Shown: one piece after another, positions 21,836 to 31,234 of the stretch
How positions within the stretch are numbered: the first letter of the stretch is position 1
How the letters are laid out: each line of letters starts with the position of its first letter
Source of the DNA: Candolleomyces eurysporus
Taxonomy: Eukaryota > Basidiomycota > Agaricomycetes > Agaricales > Psathyrellaceae
Reading direction: 5' to 3'
Length of the DNA stretch: 64,000 nt
Assembly: GCA_027579435.1 (NCBI GenBank)
Contig: JANBPK010000919.1
Location: forward strand, 372,001-436,000
Translations under genes and position numbers: made by a program
Notes under the pieces: model-generated
What the model was told of the DNA's origin: nothing
Database searches by the model: none
The model's input: the letters and a program-made list of their open reading frames with translations, nothing else

Positions 21836-24311
21836 TCACAGGAAATCTAGCAGAAAATTAGCTTCGTCAGATTCAAGCGAGAGGCTGATATTAGGTACCT
21901 TGCAAGTGGTATGACCCATGCTCTGACTGTCGTCAGCGTCTAGAACAGTCTCTGTAGTGACCTCGAATGGAGGGACTCCCAGTCCCGTCTCATTTGCTCT
22001 TTCTTTCACGTTCGTACGAACACGATTCATGGACGTTAGTACATAGAGCTGGTCACCATGGAAGATAGTAAGAGGAGGTTGTGGCCTTTTATCTGCTTCA
22101 ATCCACTGGTCGGGATTAGCCCTGCGGTAGGCGGCGCCTTGAGATCGTCTGAAGCACGAGAAGATCGAAAATAGCACGCTTACATTTCGTGCATTTCTGC
22201 GATATACTGCTTCAAGTTGGTTGGACAACGTTCGTCCGAAAGTGGCTCCAAGTTGTATGCTGTAAAGCGCAAGTCCGATGCCCTGCAATAGGAAATCAAT
22301 AGGCTACAAGGAGCTTGAACAAACTGTAGAACACACCTGTCAGGAATGAGAACATCTAGATGGCTCGTCCAACCAACGCTACACGAAGCCTCTAAACTTC
22401 CTAACCCGTCCGCCTCGTCCACCGCTTTCATAGCCAGATCGCAGTGGATAACAGATTCCGATGAATTGGATCCAGAGGGCTTGGAGGAAGTGGAAGAGTA
22501 TACCAACCGCTCCACGATGTCCTGGGACGTTGTGTGGAAGCTGTAGATGGATTTAGGCAACCTAGATGAATAAAGACATTTAGAAAACGACTTCATGAGA
22601 CCTTCAGCGCCTACCATGAAAAGAAAGTAGGGATATAGTCCCGTGTCTCCTTCAGCCAACTGGTAACGGTTTTGAGCTCAAGTTCACCTGGTAATGGCGA
22701 GGTCACAGAGAATTGCCGGGCCTGAACAGGTGACATCAAAATGTGACCAGGACTAGAGCACTGAAGTCAGTCGGAGGTGTTCTATCTTCAAATATGTACG
22801 GACGCACGAAGCTTCAAGGACAACTTTAGACGTCGATCTCTCTTGCATGTCATTCAGCCATTGACGGAGAGTTGTTGCTTTTCTAAGTGACGAGATTGAA
22901 TACCATGGATAGGGTCTTAGATCTAAACAGTACGCACGAGTCCAAGGTGGTCAAGGATTCGATGGATTCGGAATCGATTGGCACAATCTCGCCATTCCCT
23001 GCTAGAGGCCCGTCAACACGCGCGATGCGGTAAGTCGGCACATCTCCATTCAAAGGCTGGCGCGCCTGGGAAGGAGAGAAAGGAAGGACAGAGTATAAAG
23101 GCGTATCCGCAATGTCCACTCCATCTTCAATCCGATGGTAGCATATTGGAGGCTGTCCCGACGCCTCGTTCTACAAAGGGGTAAATGCCACTCCATACGA
23201 AGCGAATGAGCCACAAACCTTATACGCAACCTTCACAATCTCTCTTTCGGTATTCACTAGTGAGGTTTGGCGTGATTTAAAATATGATATCGAGAGCTTA
23301 GTGGATTATTAGCCTCTTGCCATTCAGAATGCATGGCACACATACATATGATTCGGAACCAGGCTCAACAAAGGTTCCACATGAGCGAGAGATATCCAAA
23401 AGACTAGAAATAGAAAGGGATGTTTTGATGGGCACATGAAATTGAGAGACGTGGATATCCTTTGAGAAGGAGGTCATTGAGACAGGTGGACGTATGCGTA
23501 TGCAACAACTCACATGTTGTAACGTCCGGAGTCGAGCACCAATCTCCTCCATTATATGCTGGGGAGCTTTCACATGTAGAGAGAGCGGATTCCGTGAGAG
23601 GCTGAGCTTGACACCTTTATTTCGCGACAACTCCAAGAAATCTCGTCCGCCTGGAATACATCAGATTCCAGCTTTACATTGCTGGATGTTTTAGCTGGCC
23701 GACATACCTTGCATGACGAGGAATGCCTCGCTGGCCTTCAAGGGAAAACCTAAGGATGGTCAGTCAATTACATGGTGCGACCGAGAATGTAGCGCACTTT
23801 GGTTGACAACTTTCCGAGCCTCCGGCGTAACCCAACCCCACCTCTCCATAATCAAGGACGCATAGTGTCGTTTAGTCCGATCGGCCGCGGGCTTAATCCC
23901 ATACAACTTGGCTATATCATAGAGTTGGCCTTTATTGAAAGACTTTTCGAGGGGAGTTTGGGCTTCTTTTCGCCGCTCTGCATAGTCGGAGCCAGATGGG
24001 TCGGCGACGGAGGTTGGACGGTACCGTTCCACGTCCTCCAAAGTAATCGCTTGTCCAGGTCGTTCGAACTCGTCAAGCTGCTGGCGAAGCTTGCTCTCTT
24101 GTAGGACACTTTTGATGATGGGTTCATTTTCCACTTTCCTCTTCGTTTTCTTGGGTTTCTTGCTTCCCGTCCCTGCAGCTGGGGGTGTGTCGGCCAGACT
24201 GTCACTGAAGCATCGTCGCCAAGTGCAGACAGGTGGTTTCGTAAGGAGTCGACGAGATGAAGAAGCAGATATTCCTCCCTCTTGAAGGGCAGTTGCAAGT
24301 GTTCTGAGCAT
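21836..24311 (-). CDS. Probable Sls1-like mitochondrial protein
   Basis: The N-terminus (MLRTLATALQEGGISASSSR, then KPPVCTWRRC) is Arg/Ser-rich and poor in acidic residues, like a mitochondrial presequence. A Lys-rich linker follows. Then come FNKGQLYDIAKLYG, RHYASLIMERWGW and a KH-like segment: FPLKASEAFLVMQGGRDFLE with LSLSRNPLSLHVKAPQ. This order matches the Sls1 family, inner-membrane proteins that couple mitochondrial transcription and translation. The C-terminal half (21836-23100) has several exons with little recognisable sequence, ending NFLLDFL. The call rests on the presequence and the KH-like block, so it is moderate. The gene is divergent from eIF3b, about 180 nt between starts. 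Confidence 0.55.
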
Positions 24312-24489
24312 GAGCTGGTTGCCTCCACCGAATGTGATGACGAGCTCGAGCGTTTACCGGGTCGCAAGCGCCGTGATCCAAATTCAGACGTCGATGCACA
24401 ACAAGAACAAAGAAAGCGACAGAAACTCCGCCATCGCTCCTGCTCAAAACCATCTAGNAAAAAATCAAAGCCATTTCCTCCTCCTCAAA

Positions 24490-27070
24490 ATGTCTGGAGG
24501 TTCTGCCCAAAACGTCGACGACATCGACTTCTCCGATATCGAAGCAAAGTCGGTCGAAAATTGAACGATTATCGGCTCTGATTGACCTCCGCTCTCCAGA
24601 TACAAAGTCCAATTTGACGATGGGTTGGACAACATCGTCGTAGTCGATGGAATACCCGTAGTCGACGAAAGCAGGCGCGACAAGCTTTTGACCAAGATCG
24701 CGAAAGAAATTTCCCGAAGAGGCATTTCTGTCAAGCCTGACAATATGTTCCTGCCTTGGGATACGACCGTAGGAAAGAGCAAGGGGTGCGCCTGATGTAA
24801 ACTGTTTTAATGAACCCTCTAACGTGCCTTAGATTCCTCTTTGTCGAGTTCCGAAATGTTGAAGATGCTAACCTTGCTATCGCCGCCATGCACGATTACC
24901 AATTCGATTCTAAACACACTTTCAAGGTCAACCGATTCTCCGATGTTGAAAAATATCCCGACTTCGACGAGACATATGTAGAACCAGAAACAGAGGAATA
25001 CGCTCCCAAAGTATGTCACAATCTCTCTTTCGTGCACCTCTTCCTTGAACTTCGATTTCTAGGAACATCTCCGTGCGTGGCTCGCCGATCCTCAAGGTCG
25101 AGATCAATATGTTACATACCGGGGCGATGAGGTCGCTATCCACTGGCACGGGAAACCCTCCCAGAGTGAAGTTGCTTACAAACCTGTACGTATCGTCACC
25201 ATTGCCCTTGATTCATCGTCCCATTTACATGTTGCAGGAATGGAAAGACTTCCTCTATGTTGCTTGGTCCCCTCTTGGAACCTACATTGCAACCCTTCAT
25301 CGTCAAGGTGTACGATTGTGGGGTGGTTCTTCGTGGAAGCCTGTCCAGCGGTTTGCACACCCTATGGTCAAGCTGATCGATTTCTCGGCTTGCGAAAATT
25401 ATCTTGTTACCTGGTCCAACGAACCCATTGTCGTCCCCGAGGGTGCTGTTCAAGGTCCCCAATATTTCTCTCCCGACGATGAGGGAAACAACATCGCCGT
25501 TTGGGACATCAAGTCTGGTGATCTTCTTCGAACGTTCTCCACTTTGAACGACAGCGAGTCCTCAACCCCCAAGAAGCAGATGCCCTGGCCGGCACTCAAA
25601 TGGAGCCCAGACGACAAGTTCGTCGGCCGGTTGACCGCTGGGGAAATGATCAGTATCTACGAGGCCCCTGGAATGCACTTGTACGAAAAGAAGAGTTTGA
25701 AAATTGAAGGGGTCGTTGACTTTGAATGGTGTCCTCAAGGTGACAAGGAGCGTGAAGAAGGCACTAGAACCTCAAGGAGGACCCGAGAAAACATCCTCGC
25801 CTACTGGACGCCCGAATTTGCTAACCAGCCAGCCCGTGTCACACTCATGGCTTTCCCCAGCCGCACCATTCTCCGACAGAAGAACTTGTTCAACGTCACA
25901 GAGGTTCGGGANTTTTTTTCTTCACTTTTTTAAATCTCATCTCACGACGCCGGCGCCCCTAGTGTAAATTATATTGGCAAAATCAAGGCGACTTCCTGTG
26001 TGTCAAGGTGGATCGCCATACCAAAACCAAGAAGTCCATCTTCTGCAACTTGGAGATCTTCCGATTGCGTGAAAAAGACTACCCTGTGGAAGTCGTGGAA
26101 TTGAAAGGTCGGTCGTGGGCGGTGATCGGACTTGGCCAAGTGTGCTGAATACCTTCTCAGACACTGTCCTTGACTTCTCCTGGGAGCCCAAGGGAGAGCG
26201 ATTCGCTATCGTGTCCAGTTCCGACCCCAATCTCGGGAATCCCGGTCCTGGTATCACTATCAAGACCGATGTCAGCTTCTACCAGCTTGATCGGGCCAAG
26301 AACGATTTTAGACTGCTTCGTAAGTTCTTTACTACATAAGCATGGATAAAGTCCCGAAACAGGTTTTTAGGTGCGCTACCCAACCGGACCAGCAATGCTA
26401 TTCGATGGTCGCCTCGAGGCCGGCATGTTGTGCTAGCCACGGTCGGCTCTTCGAGCAAGTCAGAGCTGGAGTTCTGGGATTTGGACTTCAACACGGACGA
26501 TGCAAAAGGGAAGGACAGCTCCGGCGGCGACTGGGGAAGCGGTGTTCAATTAATTGGAACCGCTGATCACTATGGGGTTACAGACGTTGAATGGGACCCC
26601 AGCGGTAGATACCTAGCAACCAGTGCAAGCGCCTGGACACATACGGTCAGTGCTCTCATTGTCGTGATACTGCTTGGTTTCTCATTTCTATTTAGCTCGA
26701 GAATGGCTACGCTATCTGGGACTTCCGAGGACAAGAAATAGTAAAGCATATTCAAGACCGGTTCAAGCAATTCATCTGGCGCCCTCGTCCACCGACCTTG
26801 CTGAGTAAAGAGAAACAGAAACAGATTCGCCGTACGCTCAAAGAATACAGCCGGGCATTTGATGAGGAGGACGCTGCGGAAGAAAGCAACGTCAGCGCTG
26901 AGCTCATTGCCCTTCGTAAGCGTCTCGTTGACGAGTGGAATGCCTGGCGCACTCTCCGGAAGAAGGACGTTGGTGAGAAGGGCGATTCGCGCAAATCAGA
27001 CGAGGACAAGGAGGAGATCGAGGTGTGGGTCGACGAGGTGATTGAACAAATTGAGGAGGTTGTCGAGTAG
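24490..27070 (+). CDS. PRT1: Translation initiation factor eIF3 subunit b
   Basis: A scaffold subunit of eIF3, which binds the 40S ribosome during initiation. The start is [20 protein letters not shown], followed by the RRM ([20 protein letters not shown], then [20 protein letters not shown]). A beta-propeller begins at [20 protein letters not shown] and [20 protein letters not shown]. Later blades include [39 protein letters not shown] and [17 protein letters not shown]. The C-terminal helix is rich in Lys and Glu and ends EQIEEVVE. About ten short introns are present; the N at 25912 falls in one of them (between VTE and [10 protein letters not shown]). Length, roughly 740 residues, is normal. 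Confidence 0.95.
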
Positions 27071-27180
27071 AAACGTACCTCACTTGCCACTTATGTCATT
27101 CTTCATTTCCGTTCCGTTGGACCGTACTCGTCTGTTTCACGTTAATTGGGAAAGGTCGAGAACGGGGTCCTGACCCGGAG

Positions 27181-27185
27181 CCAAT
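27181..27185 (+). promoter_or_regulatory. CCAAT box upstream of the HapX-like gene
   Basis: CCAAT occurs about 175 nt before the HapX-like ATG. HapX proteins act by binding the CCAAT-binding complex. A CCAAT box in the gene's own promoter is compatible with autoregulation, but the pentamer is common by chance. Confidence 0.35.
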
Positions 27186-27241
27186 GAGGTCACGGGACTA
27201 TCGGTACCCTGTGCAGCCGAGTAATTCCGAAGTTGAATTTT

Positions 27242-27250
27242 ATCTGATAA
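27242..27250 (+). promoter_or_regulatory. SreA-type GATA site, ATCTGATAA
   Basis: The nonamer ATCTGATAA fits ATCWGATAA, the consensus for iron-responsive GATA repressors of the SreA/Urbs1 class. It lies about 110 nt before the HapX-like start. In aspergilli SreA represses hapX under iron sufficiency. The same circuit here is an inference from the site and the gene's identity. Confidence 0.5.
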
Positions 27251-27358
27251 GACTAGATGGTGCGACCTTGCTCCAGGTTGCTTCCAGCCATCATTCAGAC
27301 CAGTGACCCTTCAAGCTATAATCTCCGCTAGTCTCGTCTGCCCCAGTGTAGCCACTTC

Positions 27359-29089
27359 ATGTCAGGCTCTACCACACTATGGGCAACAGGTAGGCTATTC
27401 ATCGTCTCTGTTGCTTGCTGCTGCGGTATTCAACGACGACGGTAGCCTCTAAAGAGTGGGTTATCCCCTCTAAACCGAAGCCCGGAAGAAAGCCAAAGAA
27501 AGATTCGGCACCCGTTGTGAACGGGCAAGACAAAGATGAGGTGAGCATCTTTTCCTTGTCGTAGCGTTTGCGTTCATGAATCGGTTCCTCAACCGCAGGA
27601 CATTGAAAAGGGTCGTCGGATACAAAACAGGTACGCTCCACATTCGTACATACATCCCATCATTCTAATCACTGTCGTTAGAGCAGCGCAGCGGGCATTT
27701 CGGGAACGAAAGCAGTCCCAGTTGGCTGAACTCCAGGCCCGAATTTCCTCCTACGAGCAGGGGGAAATAGAGCGGAATGTCGCGTTGCAAAAGATTGCCA
27801 AGCGGTTGAAGGACGAGAACGATAAACTCGTTCAGGAAAACAATGCGCTGAAGGAGAGGCTCGCCAAGATGGAGGAACAGCAGACGGAACAGAGCAACGA
27901 CGCTAATGAGAAGAAGCGTTGGCGAGAGGACTCTCCCCCTGGTCAATGCCGTCCAGTCCGCAAGAGGACGCGGACATCTGCCACTCCGNCTGCGCAGGCG
28001 GAGGTACCGTCTCCAGCGGCTACTCTTGTCGATACTCCAGATGCTTCGGAGGTAACCCCGCCTCAGCAGACGTACACCGTCCCTTCCGAACTGGATCAAA
28101 CGGGCCTAAACGACATTCTCGACTTCTCATCTACGATTAAGGATGTGAATATCGATTCTGCCTTCCCGCACTTTCACTGCGGTTTCTGCACAGACCAAAC
28201 ACCTTGCGTCTGCCGAGAATTTGCGATCAACCAGCTCAACCAAAGCACGACTCAAGACCTCGATAAAGCAACCACCTTTACTGATCGTTCGGTGCCTATC
28301 GAAGAGTCGACTATCAATCCGGGAGAGCCCTCTGTCTCCCATAATTCCGACTCATCGATACTTGAGAATCTCCCAGCATATCAACCTCCCGTCCCCCTTC
28401 CCCGCAACAAGTCCGTGAAAGCTTCCTCAAAGTTAATCTTCCCCGTTTACTCTCCCTCCGAAGATTCGGGGTCTGGGAAACCTTCGACATCTGCCACATG
28501 TTCTGGAAACCCTTCAGATTGCGCCGCATGCAATGACGACCCTTCCAACAAGGCATTCTGTTTGGCCATCGAAGAGGCTGTCAAAACGAGCGCTGCCTGT
28601 TCAAACTGCCCCGTGCGCTACCTGGATGGACCACTCGACTATGGAGCGTGTGGAACGTCTTCTGGTGGAGCATGCCATACAGATTCTGCAGCGTGCGGTG
28701 GATGCCCCTCGTCATCTACCCCCACCGGCACGACTGTGATACAGTACGAGCCGGACCCGCCACAGGACTACATCCCTACGAACCACGCGTGGCGGCAGAT
28801 TAAAGCACACCCAAATGCCCAGTTCGCAGATCTATCGTTGCTCGCCACAGTGGTGGCCAGCCGATCCAAGTGCACGGGACCCAGAGTTATCCTTAGCCCT
28901 CCGCCAGAACACCTCAGTAACCTTCATTCGTCTGACAGATCGAACAAGTTCAAGGCGGAGGCGCCACGCCTTGTGCCTCAAGAAATTCTGTTGGAATGTG
29001 GTCGAAGACGCATTAGGGAGGTTCATTCAGACTCAGTTCGGGATGTTCTGCGGCTATTGGATAGGGGTTTTGGGGCTGGTGGACGCTAA
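27359..29089 (+). CDS. HapX-like bZIP iron regulator
   Basis: A CCAAT-complex-associated bZIP repressor/activator, known in fungi for iron homeostasis. There are four exons: 27359-27389, 27446-27540, 27599-27630 and 27682-29089, giving 521 residues. The N-terminus has the Hap4-type CBC-binding motif (SKEWVIPSKPKPGRKPKKD). The basic region is RRIQNRAAQRAFRERK, followed by a long leucine-zipper coiled coil. A HapX-type Cys-rich motif CGFCTDQTPCVC lies near residue 210. A second Cys-rich stretch follows (CSGNPSDCAACNDDPSNKAF, then CSNC and CGGC). The C-terminal module contains NHAWRQIKAHPN, SRSKCTGPR and ECGRRRIREV. The N at 27989 is an ordinary ambiguous base in frame. A plain Yap1 factor is less likely because of the CBC motif. 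The 3' end is duplicated downstream (see repeats). Confidence 0.85.
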
Positions 29090-29325
29090 ATATATTGGAC
29101 GCTTAATTTTACTTAGTTTTCCGTTTCCCTTCATCACCCACCTCATTTATGCATCGTGCATTGGATTATTACAATTTCAAAGTTCATTATATCGATATCC
29201 GATTGATACAGGAATTAAAATAAATATTCAGAAGACATTTCTTCCTTCACTGTAGACCAACACACTGGTTCGTTCGCCGGTGCTACTCGTCGGCATAAGC
29301 TTCAAGTGCATCTTGTGCTGCTAAT
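28580..29325. repeat. Segmental duplication, copy A (HapX 3' end and PPR tail)
   Basis: It aligns in the same orientation with 30481-31234. It covers the last ~510 nt of the HapX-like CDS, the convergent intergenic DNA and the last ~150 nt of the PPR gene. Differences include a 13-nt insertion just before the HapX stop (which changes the last residues) and a 17-nt deletion in the PPR-tail part, near 29292. Most other positions match by eye. Confidence 0.9.
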
Positions 29326-29997
29326 CTTGGGTGCTTTAAGGTTTGATTGGCTCGTGCTTGTGCTGACCGAATAAGTGGTGCGGATTGATGTCGCTTTAGC
29401 GCTGGGAACCACTCTCGTTTCGACTTTCCTCTGCCTTTAAAGTCTGAGGACCCATCCTCCGATTCCTCTCTACTTCTCTTTGTTTCAGGAACTTGATCCA
29501 ACCGCTGCGTAATTCCATCATATAACTTTGGATAGGCTATCGTGATTTAATCCAAGATTTCTACCTGTAGCGAGCCACCACCGACATTGCCGATGTGTCG
29601 GATCCACGATTCAGATCCCCCGCAGCTTTGGCTGCCTATGCACCGGGACCCCCTTCTTCTTGGGTAGACTGCCGTCTGGAAACCGTTGAAGACAGATGAC
29701 ACTGCATCTTAGAAGAATGGCGACCGTCTTTGCTCCCCCATTGCGATTATCTACTGGTTCGCTCTCATCATAATCTTGGCACTTTGGATCGTTGAAACTG
29801 TTGACTCGTATCTTGGTCTCGTTTCTCTTTTGGTGGTTCCCTGGCTTTGGCTCATGAACAGCGGCGCTGGCCTTCTTGGACCGTCGAATTGGTTTGTTCG
29901 ATGACTGGCTGTGATGCTGCTGAGAGGTGGCGCCGTCTTCGACTGACGCCGTTCTGGACTCGGAGTTGGAAGCTATAAGATTATCTGCCTCAGTCAT
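29283..29997 (-). CDS. Hypothetical chimeric ORF in the rearranged interval
   Basis: I do not recognise it. The first block starts MTEADNLIASNSESRTASVE at 29997 and is hydrophilic (NKPIRRSKKASAAVHEPKPG, then DPKCQDYDESEPVD). A second block can be reached by a plausible intron ending cgatag near 29530: YPKLYDGITQRLDQVPETKR, SREESEDG, REWFPALKRHQSAPLIRSAQ. The final residues (AAQDALEAYADE) are encoded by copied PPR-gene tail read in another frame. The middle, 29326-30000, has no second copy in this window. It could be a recent chimeric gene or a gene scrap brought in by the rearrangement. Splice sites are guessed and transcription is unknown. Confidence 0.35.
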
Positions 29998-30000
29998 GCA

Positions 30001-30477
30001 CTGATTAGACTATCCTCGTTCCTCTCTTTTCCCTTCTTTCTTTTGTAAAGTCTTGTGTTTTCCAGCTTTTTTGGGCACTTCAAATCTTTCCTCCTAGCCG
30101 TCATGTCAACCATCTCCCCAAAGCCAGACCCGGCCGCGTCGAGAAAGACTACGATGTGCCCAAGGCCCCCCCTTCGAAACCCCTCTTTGCGAACTACTGG
30201 CCCGCCGCGTAAACCCGTCACTTCGACTCCTGTGGCACAGACGAATGGCGACACCAAGGAATCATCGTCAAAGCCGCTGAAGCAAGAGCCAGTGGAGGAG
30301 GAACAGGTACGCAGTCTCTATAGTCAACACAGACCTGTCGTTCATGTTCCTCTGTAGCTTCTCTTACACGTGCAAGACAAGGACCAGACGATTACCACCC
30401 TTTCGGGAGAGAACAGCAACCTCACCCCGTCTCTCAATGCTGCTGAAACCAGACTCAACGAACTCTATGCCGAGCAG
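30001..30477. repeat. Copy of coiled-coil gene promoter and 5' end
   Basis: It aligns directly with 35079-35596. It includes about 100 nt of leader, exon 1, the first intron and the first ~110 nt of exon 2 of the coiled-coil gene, and stops abruptly after ...YAEQ. The copy lacks a ~46 nt block in exon 1 and has lost the AG of the intron acceptor (ttacag has become ttacac). Confidence 0.9.
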
Positions 30478-30984
30478 ACCGTCAAAACTCGCGCTACCTG
30501 TTCAAACTCCCCCGCGCACCACCTGGATGGGCCACTCGATCATGCAGGGTCCGTAACGTCTTCTGGTGAAGGGCCTGGTACAGATTCTAAAGCGTGCGGT
30601 GGATGCCCCTCGTCGCCCAATCCCGCCAGCACCACTGCGACACACCAGGAGCCAGACACGCCACAGAACTACATTCCCACAAACCACGCGTGGCAGCAGA
30701 TTAAAGCACACCCGAACGCCCGGTTCGCAGATTTATCGATTCTTGCCAAAGTGGCGATCAGCCGATCCAGGTGCACGGGACCCAGGATCGCCCTAAATCC
30801 TCTGCCAGAACACTCCAGTAACCCTCATCCGTCCGATAAGTCGAACAAGGTGAAGGAGGAGGAGCAGTCCCATGAAATTCCGTTGCAATGCGGTCGAAGA
30901 CGCATTAAGGAGGTTCATTTAGACTCAGTTCGGGATGTTCTGTGGCTATTGGATGGGGTGGACGCTAAAGATATTGGACGCTAA
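30103..30984 (+). CDS. Hybrid gene: coiled-coil N-terminus fused to HapX C-terminal module
   Basis: Exon 1 (30103-30306) copies the start of the coiled-coil gene (MSTISPKPDPAASRK). Exon 2 continues with VQDKDQTITTLSGENSNLT to LYAEQ. It then switches at 30478-30481 to the HapX tail (TVKTRATCSN) and runs through NHAWQQIKAHPN, SRSRCTGPR and CGRRRIKEV to a stop at 30984. The copied intron lost its acceptor, but the next AG upstream (ending 30357) is in frame and would add LLLH, so a 276-residue protein is still possible. It lacks the CBC motif and bZIP, and has only three of the six cysteines in the corresponding HapX tail. No internal stop was found. Whether it is expressed is unknown; it could equally be a pseudogene. 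Confidence 0.55.
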
Positions 30985-31234
30985 ATTTACCTTCCCTCAT
31001 CGATCATCACCCACCTCGCACCCACCTCATTGATGCATCATGCATTGGATTATTACAATTTCAGAGTTCGTGATATCGATATCCGATTAATACAGGAAAT
31101 ATAATCAATATTCAGAAGGAATTTCTTCCTTCACTTTAGACCAACGCACTGGTTCGTTCGCCGGTGCTACTCGTCGCCATTCTTTCATGAGCTCGGCAAG
31201 CTTCAAGTGCATCTTGTACTGCTCATCTTTCGGT
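30481..31234. repeat. Segmental duplication, copy B (HapX tail and PPR 3' end)
   Basis: Partner of 28580-29325, in direct orientation. Here the HapX-derived part is fused to the copied coiled-coil 5' end. The other end is the authentic 3' end of the intact PPR gene, so this end of copy B sits in its original context while copy A holds the authentic HapX context. Confidence 0.9.
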
